From: Trichinella spiralis
Taxonomy: Eukaryota; Nematoda; Enoplea; Trichinellida; Trichinellidae
DNA: 64,000 nucleotides
Direction of reading: 5' to 3'
Assembly: GCA_000181795.3 (NCBI GenBank)
Contig: CM012955.1
Coordinates: 7,007,860-7,071,859, forward strand
Shown here one piece after another: positions 12,590 to 52,829 of this stretch. Positions within the stretch are counted from its first letter, which is position 1, and each line of letters opens with the position of its first letter. The notes beneath the pieces are model-generated. The model did not search any database. It was not told the DNA's origin and saw only the letters and a list, made by a program, of their open reading frames with translations. The position numbers and the translations under genes were made by a program.

Positions 12590-14522
12590 ATGGAAAACCA
12601 AATGGTGAAAAACGTACTTCTCGAAGATCAAATCCGCAACAAGGTAAAATTTTGAATACAATATTTCTCTATTTTTAATATAAAAAAGTTTCTTTAGAAT
12701 CGTGCAACCAAAAAAAATGGAGAAATGTCATTGCTACAGGATGTTACGAACTGTCTTAATAATAAAGAAGAGAAGGTAATATTGAATACAATATTTCTCT
12801 ATTTTTAGAAAGTTTCTTTAGAATCGTGCAACAACAAAAAATGGAGAAATGACAGTGCTACAAGATGTTAAGAACCGTCTTATTAATAAAGAAGAGAAGG
12901 CTCTTGTAATATAAAATATTAAAATTTCATTACTTATCTTTCCATTTTGCTTTCTACATTTTTGAGTTTCTTTATTTTGTAATGTAGATTTCGAGGAGGA
13001 ATTTGGCGGAAAATGCTTCACTAGCTGAGAGGAAATTGATTAATAATTGCCTGTCATCAAGTAACACTGATTTGAGCAATTCTCAAACGGTGAGCGGCAC
13101 ACGTTGCAGTGAGAAATGGAGTCAAGTAAGAAATGATTATTTTTTATAATATTCGTATTTCTCTTGAAGAAACAAGCAAGATATGATATGCAAATATAAT
13201 GAGTTTGAATGATAGATGAAGAAATGATTAAAATTAATTTCTGTACATCGAACTTAAATGACTTTTATTTCTTAGAATTATTTGTAGTAATTTAATAAAT
13301 AATTCAACTTAATTTATTTTGTACATTGCAGAATAATTTTTTTCTTTTTATAGTTTCCACTAATACCTCCAGTTTCTGATTTCAAGAGTGTAGCAGGTAT
13401 TAATGTCATATTTTGTATTTTCCAATTGTTATTTCATCTTGAATTTTCAGATCTTGATTTTGATGAGTACTGGAATTTTGTTGAAAAAGTAAATTACTAT
13501 GTTTATTTTTTGATTTCCATTAAGATTTGATAAAATTTAGAATACATTGTTACCCTTTTTCAAATCCAGCAAAGTTCCGGATGTTCAAAGCGTTACAGCT
13601 GATGATGTAAGTAAAATTTCTAAAAATTTTCTTCCAAATGTGCTTAATTGAATTTTCAAATGAATGCTTTTAGTTGGTAAATCTTATAAACAAAAGAGCT
13701 GAATTGATAATGCAATTTGATATAATTGACTGCCGGTACCCCTTCGAATATGATGGCGGTCATATCAGGGTATTTTCATTATCTTTTCTTGACAATCTTC
13801 TTTGATTGTTTTAAATAAATTTTTATTTTCTATACTTAGGGTGCTATAAATATCTTTGAAAAACATCAGCTTGTGAACTATCTGTTTGTTGATGAAGACC
13901 TTCCCTCTGTTGCGAATAAGAAAAAGGTGTTGGTGTTTTACTGTGAATTTTCACAACAAAGGGGCCCAAACATGTACGTGTGTTTTATGAAAATGGATAA
14001 ATAAATATTTTACTGGTCATTTTTTTCTAGGTATCGATTTTTGCGCAATTTCGATAGAACAACCAATCGAGAATGCTATCCAAATTTGTACTATCCTGAA
14101 ATTTACCTACTTGACAAAGGCTACAACTGTTTTTACAAGCAGTACAAGGTACTTTCATGCATTCATTTTTGTCGAATATTCATTTCAAACAAACATTACA
14201 GCTTGCTCAAATTAATATTTATAATGAAGAATAAGTTATTCATAATCTGCTCATATAATTAAGACATAATATTTGAAGAGCACAATTTCAAATTTATTTA
14301 TGACCGAAAACTTTCTACATTGATGACTGTACCATTTGAACTTTGTAAAACCTTTATAACTTTGAAATGAGTGAAATTACTGCTGCTTTCCTTCAGTAAT
14401 AATGTTATTACTTACATCATTTTTAGGACTATTGTGAACCACCAAATTATGTGCCTATGGTAGCAGAATCTCATAAACATGAACTGATCACCTATCGTCA
14501 GAAGCGGAAACTGCATTACTAG
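12590..14522 (+). CDS. cdc25: Cdc25-type dual-specificity phosphatase, right palindrome copy
   Basis: Eleven exons join in one frame: 12590-12643, 12698-12775, 12822-12905, 12988-13125, 13354-13396, 13451-13488, 13541-13606, 13674-13769, 13840-13973, 14031-14148, 14427-14522 (945 nt, 314 aa). The rhodanese-like catalytic domain fills the second half. It contains [20 protein letters not shown], the P-loop CEFSQQR (C-x5-R, residues about 230-236), then GPNMYRFLRNFDR and YPNLYYPEIYLLDKGY, all matching the Cdc25 family in order. The ~120-residue N-terminal part is short and unlike other Cdc25 proteins; exons 2 and 3 are a duplicated 26-residue unit. The residue before the catalytic Cys is Tyr instead of the usual His. 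The basic tail KRKLHY follows a PMVAESHK stretch. The start is the first ATG in exon 1; exon 3 could end at 12899 (GC donor) rather than 12905 (GT donor) without changing frame. Confidence 0.9.
12698..12905 (+). repeat. Tandemly duplicated exon in Cdc25 (exons 2 and 3)
   Basis: Exon 2 (12698-12775) and exon 3 (12822-12905), with the CTTTAG acceptors before them, are copies of one 26-codon exon. The proteins are NRATKKNGEMSLLQDVTNCL and NRATTKNGEMTVLQDVKNRL, both followed by NNKEEK or INKEEK. Both are phase 0 at each end, so either can be skipped or kept without a frameshift. The donor of exon 3 has shifted: AAG is followed by GCTCTT before the next GTAATA, adding Ala-Leu. The same pair is present in the left arm. 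Confidence 0.8.
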
Positions 14523-14604
14523 TTGTCTAACAATGAAGTTTTATAAATCAATTAACATGAATGAAATTCTGATTTTAATCAATTATCAAATGTATTTATC
14601 ATAT

Positions 14605-14610
14605 AATAAA
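14605..14610 (+). terminator. Poly(A) signal AATAAA, right Cdc25 copy
   Basis: AATAAA about 83 bp after the stop codon, with a second at 14,625-14,630. Both lie inside the duplicated arm, so the duplicated unit is a complete gene from promoter to 3' end. Confidence 0.5.
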
Positions 14611-14675
14611 TTTTGGAATTAGAAAATAAATTTTATACTAATTTTGCATTATTTGAATCAACGCTTGATATCCAT

Positions 14676-17600
14676 GTTTATCAGCTAGCAAAGTTTCAGC
14701 GATGATATTCAGTTCATGTTTGCAAGAAGCAACAACCAAAAATTGTTACACAGATGATGATGCTGCACCCTAAGGTGTGCAAATCACAATGATAAATATT
14801 CTGTGTGAGCTGAAGCAAGCTGAATTGACTCAACATAACAGGTTATTATTGTTGTTATATCAAAAGCCATCTATTTGCATTCCAATTTCGAGATAGAGAA
14901 ATTGTGAAGGGACTATATCAACTAATTTGAAAGCCAAAGAAGTGGTCAGCAGAGAAATACAATTAGTATGGTAGTTTATGACTGATCATAAGATAATCTT
15001 CAGTAGTCGGTGAAATGTAAATCTATGTAGAGTTTGGAATGCATTTTTTAAAGACCAGTATGCCTTAAATTAGCCTGAAATATTACTCCGCTTTGCTATA
15101 TAATGTAAAACAATTTGCACATGAAGATTTTGCCATTGTACAGAAATGTTACGTGAGGCTGAAGTAGATTTACTTTGAAATTGTATAATAAATTAATTCT
15201 CTTTAACGAAAAATTACAGATTTTTTACCAATGAAAAAATTTTTACTGTTACAAGTTGTCTCATAAAAGCTTCGTTTTTGAAAAGGCAACAAGGTGCTGT
15301 TTATGAACATGGAATGTCGGTCAGTAGCGGAGCACCAATAATTCGGACAAAACGTGATGAAAGCAATCATCCAATCGCTGATAGTAGCTGAAGAGCTTAT
15401 CGAGTGGTGTAAGCTATTTGCCCAATTGCTGCTCAAATCAGAATAATTAAAAAACAACAAAGCCATACGCCAATTAACGGCTTCGCATCTATTCTATATG
15501 CAACATGCTTCAGAGAAATGACAAAGCGATCTTCACTTTACGACAGTCTCCCATTTATTTCTTCACTACGGTCCACTTGTTACCATTATATGGATGTTTC
15601 AAAATTTAAATACAAGTGGTATGTGTGATGCGAAGGATGAAAATGAGCTTTAATGGATGATGTTCAAACATTACGCACAACAATGACGCAACGCATAGAG
15701 CGGTCAGTTGAACAACAAGATGTGCATTTTCTCAGTTTTTGAAGCTATTTTTATGCTCAAATGGAGAGCGTGTTATCCTGGCTTTTCATTATAAAACTTT
15801 ACGACCGTGCTCTCTTTTGGCTCACGCTGAACGTGTTTAGCAATGGGAGAATTTTCCATTTGTCTGGCTGGATCTGTCTGTCTGTCTCTCTCTTTTTTTC
15901 GCCCACGTTGCGGGTAATTGGAAAAAAAGAACTCAGTGTCAGCCAATAACTGCAGTGCAATCAACGGCATAATCCCTGATTGAGCTGTCCAGGATACTTC
16001 AGCCAATAGCTCATCTCAGACAAATGCACCAATCGGATAAAAAATCAACGCCACTGATGTCTGTATCATTGAATTTACTCTCTTGTGAAGTGCAGGTATT
16101 CATTGCAGTAAGTGAAAGCAGTCAGCACACATTCATTCAGAGTTAAAGTTGACGCCTGCTGGCATATTTGTAAAATTATAGCATATCATAAAGTTCTGCT
16201 TCATTACTTTTTTAAATTTTTACTCAAAATTAAAACAGTCGCAGTTCAACTTAAAAGTAGGTACAATTTGTTGGTTACTGTAAATAATTGTTCATTCCCA
16301 TTCCTGTTTTGCTTTCAAATTGCATCGCTTGCAATGTGAAAACGAAGTAAGTGCTGTCTCGTTTTCTAATGTTGTTCTTTACTTGTATGCTGGAAAAAGA
16401 GGCGGCTTAATTGTAAAATACTTTTGGCCAAAATCATGAACCACACACATCTTATTTCTTCAGCATCTGTTAGCAGCAGTTTGTAATTAATTACTTTTAG
16501 GCATAGATATGAAATCAGATGAACTGTCACAATTTAATTTAGCATTATTTAGTGTTTTATTTGAAATCATTGACTGTATAAAAATGATAAATTTTCTAAT
16601 AATTATTTAATCTCTGCTAAGGAGAGAAGATTCAGAAACAGCACAGTGGTTTTTATGTTATTTGTTTAGTCAAATTTAGTTCAAAAGCCCTCTACAGTCC
16701 CTCTATATACTGACGCTGGGTATCCAACGCTGGCCAGCCAGCTAAAATCACAATCAGTCATTAGTGACAAATGTCGCGCAGCAAGCCTATCAGCCTTCAG
16801 CTGATCAAATAAACAAAGTCAGAATACAGAGCGAAGTTCTTAAAAGTAAACTGAAACTGCATCAAATTGCTAACAAATAAAAATACACTTTTTCCACGGT
16901 TATGTACAACCTCAGCCATTATAATTTCATTTTTTGCTAAAAATTTGTCTTGAAAATAATTTCTCTACAACAAAAAATACAAAGAGAAACATCAACATGC
17001 GCAAAAAACCGAACACCAAGCTGTCGTCCACGGCAAGGAGCATTAAGTGAAAAATAAAAATACAACAAAATCTGAATGAAACCTCTTCGCCCGATAACTA
17101 CTTTTCACACTGCCTTCTTGTGATGCATAATGCCGTTGGTTGCGCGTAAGAGCCAGCAGAAAATTTGAAATAAAAAAAAGAACTTTCGTGCTGACTTACT
17201 TATATGCGTTGGATTTTCAACGATGAAATAAATCACCAATTATTTTAAACAAATCAAACTTCATTAATAAAGCAATATAAAAAATCACATTGCAAAACAG
17301 TATGAGTAAATAATATGATGCAGTAGTAATTAATGTAAAATAGTTGGATAATGCCTATAAACAGTAAGGAAAAATACAGTACAGTGCAGTCAGTACTGGA
17401 CAGTATATGCAAATACTAAAACAACACGCTCTGAAAAGCAGCACTGCTAAGAGCAGCGTTAAAACATACTCAACTGTCAGAGGGTGGATCCATTTTACGA
17501 CTAAGGAAGTATCAGTGAAGCACGAGGAAAAAAAGTTTTTTTTCCCAAGATCAAAATTAATTACAAATGCACAATTATTAAAAAAAATATTACGCAACAG

Positions 17601-18090
17601 CGAACCGAGGCACCACATCAAGTAAGAAATAAACAAGTACTTCGCCCTTTGGAAAAAACCAATAGAAGCCAAGTAAAAAAAGTAAATAAAAAAAATTTTT
17701 TTCAACGTGAAAATTAAGAAGAATTTCCTAAGAATGGTACAGCACAAGATAAAATTTTCAGATGAATGCAAAAATACGATACTATTGTAGAGTACAACGT
17801 ATAAATGTTAACAAACATCGAAAATAGGATGAAAATCATGAAAGCTTGTCTCACGCCTTTATGGGATATAAATGAGGCGAACAGCGCAAAGAAGAAGAAG
17901 AAGAAGAAGAAAAGGAAAAAAGTATTGCTTACCAAATTGTAAATAAAGATAAAAACAAAACTAAATAAAGCATCGTTCAAATATGTCGCTAAGGGGACAA
18001 TTTTTCTTCTTTTTCATTCTTTCTGTACATTTTTCTGTTGTTGTTGTTGTTCGTCTTGGTTGGTTACTGTAACATCAGATTTGAAGCAGT
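14676..18090. other. Gene-free interval between Cdc25 and the Trio gene
   Basis: About 3.4 kb with only low-complexity open frames. A 138-codon minus-strand frame at 17,355-17,771 is Phe/Ile/Leu-rich because it reads poly-A stretches. An (AAG)n run lies at 17,890-17,911. The part nearest 18,090 should hold the 3' UTR of the Trio gene on the minus strand, but I do not see a clear AATAAA in its first 100 bp. Confidence 0.5.
17890..17911. repeat. (AAG)n microsatellite
   Basis: Seven uninterrupted AAG units in the intergenic region downstream of the Trio gene. Confidence 0.8.
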
Positions 18091-45484
<27,394 letters not shown>

Positions 45485-46993
45485 GACAATTTATCCCGAT
45501 GCTCATTTCAATAGCTACTGTTAACAGCTATGGCACTTCGAATCATAATCCAGTGTCGCTTACGCACGCTTCAGCAGCATCAGCAGCAATTGCGGAGAGC
45601 CTTTTCAATTTAGCGGCGTCAACGCAGAAACTTGCAATACACTTGGCGCGTGGACAAAAGTTATTATTCTTTTCGTCAAAGACGATCAAGTAAAGCTTGT
45701 TGTTTTGAAAATTAAATTATTCAAACAAATTCAATATCAAACATCGAAGCAAACAATGATATTGCCCGCAATGATTAAGAAATTAATTTTGATCAAACTG
45801 AATGAAATGCACATCCACCGCCTTCCTTTCTTGCCAATCGACAATGAATACAGTAATCAAGACGCTTTCTTCGAAATTTGATGTGCAAGACTGAATAGGA
45901 ATAACTGATTTATAGGTTATATAAAATTTGAAAAACAAAACTTTTACTTGTTAATAAATTTCATTCGAAACTTGCTCATTTTTGATAATTTATATATATA
46001 TTTGTAATGCGTAATGAATTTTAACCTTTTTTCTTTGAATGAAGAATTTGACAAAATTCAATTGATATGATAAAAGAATAAAGTTCTTTTAAAATTTTTT
46101 TATTATGCTTATTCAATTAAAGTCTATTGATGAAAATTCATCTATTCATCGTCGAGCATATTTCAAATTTAATCTAATTTGTAAACTTTTTTAATTTCAG
46201 GCTCAATGAAACATCAATTCGATTAGATCCGTTTTTCCACAAAATTTTCAAACTATTATAATTATTCCAAACAAAACTTTTCTCACAGATCGCCAATAAT
46301 TATGGGAAAATTTTACATTCATTGAATGCATACATTGGACGATGGGAAAAAATTATACAAAAACAATGGAATTTTATTTTTTCAATAAAACAAAACTCGG
46401 ATGTAAAGCAGGAAAAGAAATGACTATTTTTAATTTCACTAATTGAAATATAAATGAATAATAAATACTTGTAGTGAAAATTTTGTCCACCATTTATATA
46501 ATTATTAATGAATTTTTTTCGATATTTGAAAGGTAAAACGAACTTGATTACATCAGTTTTACAGGATGCTTAACCTATTGCTATGGTTTGTCTAGTGTAA
46601 GTAAGCTTTTAATCACGTTCAGTTTTTATTCATCGTCGGTGTTGGTGGTAATAGTGTGTGTACATTTTTCTTGTGTTCAAATAATGTGCATTGTGTCGTG
46701 CCTGGGGGGGCTCAGCGTGTTCACCAATTCAAGACATGTTTTAATTATACAATATAATATGATATTGTAGATTTCTTTTTTTTGGTGAATTTTTTTTCGT
46801 GTAGAAATAATATCTTGTATGGGTGTATGTGTGTGTGTGACAAGATTTTGATCAAGAAACGTTTGAAATGTACAAGTTGAACTTTGTCAGCGCAGACGAC
46901 GCTTGTCAAAAGCTAATGGGGAAATTTTCGGTTTACATGTTGTTTAATTTATTTGATCAGACAGCCAAGACAAGCAAATTTCATAAAAATATC
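45485..46993. promoter_or_regulatory. Intergenic region between divergent Trio and MAPKAPK genes
   Basis: About 1.5 kb separates the two start codons, so both promoters probably lie here. The sequence is AT-rich without a recognisable core element. The coding frame of the kinase is open back to an ATG at 46868, with an in-frame acceptor-like GATCAG ending at 46960. Confidence 0.45.
46868..46993 (+). other. Possible N-terminal extension or leader region of the kinase
   Basis: The frame is open upstream to an ATG at 46868 ([16 protein letters not shown]). An AG preceded by TTTAATTTATTTGATC lies at 46959-46960, 34 nt before the ATG at 46994. It could be the acceptor for a 5' UTR intron or a spliced leader, in which case the upstream ATG is not used. 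Confidence 0.4.
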
Positions 46994-49860
<2,867 letters not shown>

Positions 49861-50207
49861 TGTAATTATTTTATTTTACAAAACAGCTAAACACGAATAT
49901 TGAATTTAAATTCATATTTTATATTTCAGCAATGCAAAGTGCAACATTTGCCTTAACTAACCTCGTTGTTTCGTTGCATCATATTTATTTATTATTCATT
50001 TATTATAGAAAATTTACTTCGGAAAATTCCAATGCAGACAATATGTTTCTTTTTTTTATTTTCAATTTTCTTTTTCCAATACGTTTGTGTTACAGTTTGA
50101 AATGCAGATTAAAATACGTTGCGAATTTGTATGATTTGTTTATTATTAATTTGTTATACATTTTTTGCACGTCTGTAAAACATGTAAAAGTATGTAAATT
50201 GGATGTA
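49861..50207. other. Kinase 3' UTR and intergenic DNA
   Basis: Directly follows the kinase stop. It is AT-rich, and the 112-codon open frame here is Phe/Ile/Leu-rich without any motif. It probably contains the 3' UTR. Confidence 0.45.
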
Positions 50208-50664
50208 CAGTCGACCCTTGAAATTCGCGGATTTTTGATGGGGCGAATGATTTTGAAACAATCAGAGTAAATGGAAAATATACTTTATTTTACAGCATTT
50301 TGATTGATGGCCATTTACATACGGTCTCTTTCAGAAAAACAGTGAACATAAATGCAGAAGCTGAATTTAATTGTCTACCTTCCTGTTTACTTTCGTTTAA
50401 GCTAAGATCATAAAAACAAAACCCGGAAATTGCTAAATCATATTTTTAGACATTACTGTATCTTTCTTTATACAGTAGATATGGAGGTTAAGTGTAAGAT
50501 GATTTCACTAATGAGATTTTACTCCATAACAGTAATGATAGATGCTTCCCCAACTCAGAGGCTAATTAATCGCAAATATTAAAAAAAATAAACAAAAATG
50601 AATTCAAAAAGGGCTACTGTAAATGAGCGGTTGGTTCGCGGAATGACTGGCAAGGGTCTAACAG
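50208..50664. mobile_element. Possible pogo-like MITE
   Basis: The left end, CAGTCGACCCTTGAAATTCG, follows a TA and resembles termini of pogo/Tigger-type elements. On the opposite strand near 50,664 a related sequence (GACCCTTG, then ATTCCGCGAACC) forms an imperfect inverted end. The ~457 bp between them has no transposase. The right terminus is degenerate and a TA duplication there is not clear, so the call is tentative. Confidence 0.4.
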
Positions 50665-52823
50665 ACCAACTGACATTTGGTTCTTCGTCCGTTCTTCTTA
50701 TATATCGTATAGCTGCTGCTGAACGTCTGCAGGTATCCAGTATATTGAAATAGCTTTCTGTTGGTAATTTTACTCAGCTAGTTGAATTTAATTTTTAGCA
50801 CAAATTATTAGAGCACAGTATAATTTTATTCATTTACGTAAAGTAGTTTCCAGTTTTATCAAGCAATAAATGTTGCTTTCTTGTTTTATTAAAGCTGCTT
50901 TGAAAGAATAGATTGAGATTGTTTTGATAATTTCACCAAAACTTATACTGCAACAATGCATTTCAACATCACAGTACTCATATTATCAGCATTGAAAATA
51001 TTGTTTCTGCGAATATATTTTGCAATCAGTTTACGATTAAATCATTTAAGTTTACGATTAAATTCAGTAAAATTTAAGACTGATTAAATCACTTTTGTAA
51101 GGGATATTTTTTCTATTTTATATAAATTATAATAATTTAAAAATTGAGTAGTAAACAATACGAAAGTAATTGGTACAAAAGTTGAAAATAAGAACGTAGA
51201 AAATTACTGGTTTTCAATTTTAACATCATATTGATGAATTCTGCAGCTGTACTATTAATCTGAGCAATAATGTTTATAAATTGTGATGTATTTCAGCAAT
51301 AAAATGATGCTTATGTACAGAATTAAATAGAAATTTGCAATACCGTTAGCCATGTGTACCATATGATCTTTTTGTCATTCGTTTAGCAAGTCAGATATCA
51401 ACTCTCAGATCTTTCTACCTTAAAATATAAATGTGATGATCTTGATCTAGATTTTGTCTAAGATATGACTGAAGCCTACTTTGACTGCTATTAATATCTG
51501 CTAAATTTTCTTATCATGCGAATTAATCTTCAGCAGCAGGATAATTTATTTTCAAAGCATGCAAATATTCGTTTATTTGAATGTCGAAAAATTTTACACT
51601 TTTGAAATGAATTTTTCAAATTAAAACGACAAAACTATACAAAACCTTGTACAATCACATTGTTCGGTTGATTGAAACTGTCACTTTTTTTGCACAACTA
51701 TTTTGTGTCATCCTTTAATTGTGAATAAATACACAGTTACGGTGTGTTTCTGCACAGTTCAAGGTAAAGTTCATTTTATTTTTTTTAATTTCATTTTACG
51801 AAATTTAATTTAATTCAAAACATAATACTAATTGAAAAAAAATTAAAACAACAGTTCAATTCATCATTATTGAATTTATTCTGCTTTATTTAATGTCATA
51901 ATGATCAGTGCAGTAAAATATTCCAATTCCTATGTTCATCATCTTATTATACTGATTGTAATTTCAGCTAAAAGATGCTGTTCATTATAGAACGATTCAT
52001 CACTAATGGCAAATAAGTTACATTGTGCAATGTGACATGTTACCTATAAAATTACAATAAACTGTGCTTTGAAATGACTTTCACATTTGCATAACATTAA
52101 ATTAAGCAAACTCTTATAATGAAAAATAAAACATTTTATTAAAAAATGCAACAGTTGCATATCCATTCCATACTGTCAGACTTATATTGTAACACACACA
52201 CACATATATATACACTTACAATATTATGCTAGTTTCTTGTAATTTCAACTTTTCAAATGACTTTTTATCAAAAATTTTACGAATAATTGTACAACATCAT
52301 ATAATGAGGTTTTAAATAGCAGAAATGGATCAGTTATAAATTATTAAAATATTAACAAAATTTGGAGCATTTTGTGTCATTTGTTGATAAATATTAGTAT
52401 TAATATGAAAATACTGCTATGTGAGCAATTTTGATTTTGATTTTTCCAATTCATTTGTTTCGCTAATATAATAATTGACTAGCAGTGCTGATTAAAGTTT
52501 TACAGTGATTGCAATATTTATAGATAATGAAAAAAAGTATCCAAGTAAATATAGTAACAGTAATAATTGGTATATTTTAAAATATGAATAAAAGTCAGTT
52601 AGTTAATGATGTGTTGAAATGGTGATTTTAGAAATGGAAGAATAATGATGACTGGCATTTTAAGTTTATAGATGTCAATTACTGGTTCATTGTAAATTAT
52701 CCAGTACAGGTCAATGAAAGTGAACAGACGTACATTTGATGATGAAAAGGTCAAAGAACTTGCTAGATGGTTAGTTTGCGACAATCATTTTCAAAATCAG
52801 TAGACCATCGTTGTCTTTTTACA
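50665..52823. other. Gene-free region upstream of the LRP-like gene
   Basis: About 2.2 kb of AT-rich sequence without a supportable exon. It includes a short AC/TA run near 52,190-52,212. It presumably contains the promoter and any 5' UTR of the following gene. Confidence 0.5.
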
Positions 52824-52824
52824 G
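52810..52824 (+). promoter_or_regulatory. Splice acceptor 5 bp before the start codon
   Basis: A T-rich tract ending TTGTCTTTTTACAG stands five bases before the ATG at 52830 of the LRP-like gene. It is either the acceptor of an intron in the 5' UTR or a spliced-leader trans-splice site; in nematodes leader addition this close to the ATG is common. Sequence alone cannot separate the two. Confidence 0.5.
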
Positions 52825-52829
52825 CGGCC

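Larger units (their letters stand above)
10069..14675. repeat. Near-perfect palindrome (two ~2.2 kb inverted arms)
   Basis: The left arm (about 10,069-12,280) and right arm (about 12,464-14,675) are reverse complements. Paired positions sum to 24,744 at every point checked (for example 10,222/14,522, 11,839/12,905 and 12,154/12,590), so there is no net insertion or deletion across 2.2 kb. By eye the mismatch level is about 1 percent. Homology stops abruptly at both outer edges after a CCATG. An unpaired spacer of about 183 bp lies at the centre (12,281-12,463). Each arm contains one full Cdc25 gene plus about 150 bp of downstream sequence. It is either a very recent inverted duplication or a fold-back/assembly artefact; the mismatches favour a real duplication or merged alleles over a simple hairpin read artefact. 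Confidence 0.9.

Noticed and set aside
15203-15949. Open frames on both strands near 15.2-16.0 kb, considered as a degenerate gene
   Set aside because: No motif, no chaining of exons, and the two strands are open over the same interval. I see nothing beyond chance.
17355-17771. 138-codon minus-strand open frame rich in Phe, Ile and Leu
   Set aside because: It reads through poly-A and AAAT-rich DNA and has no motif, signal peptide logic or splice context. Composition explains it.
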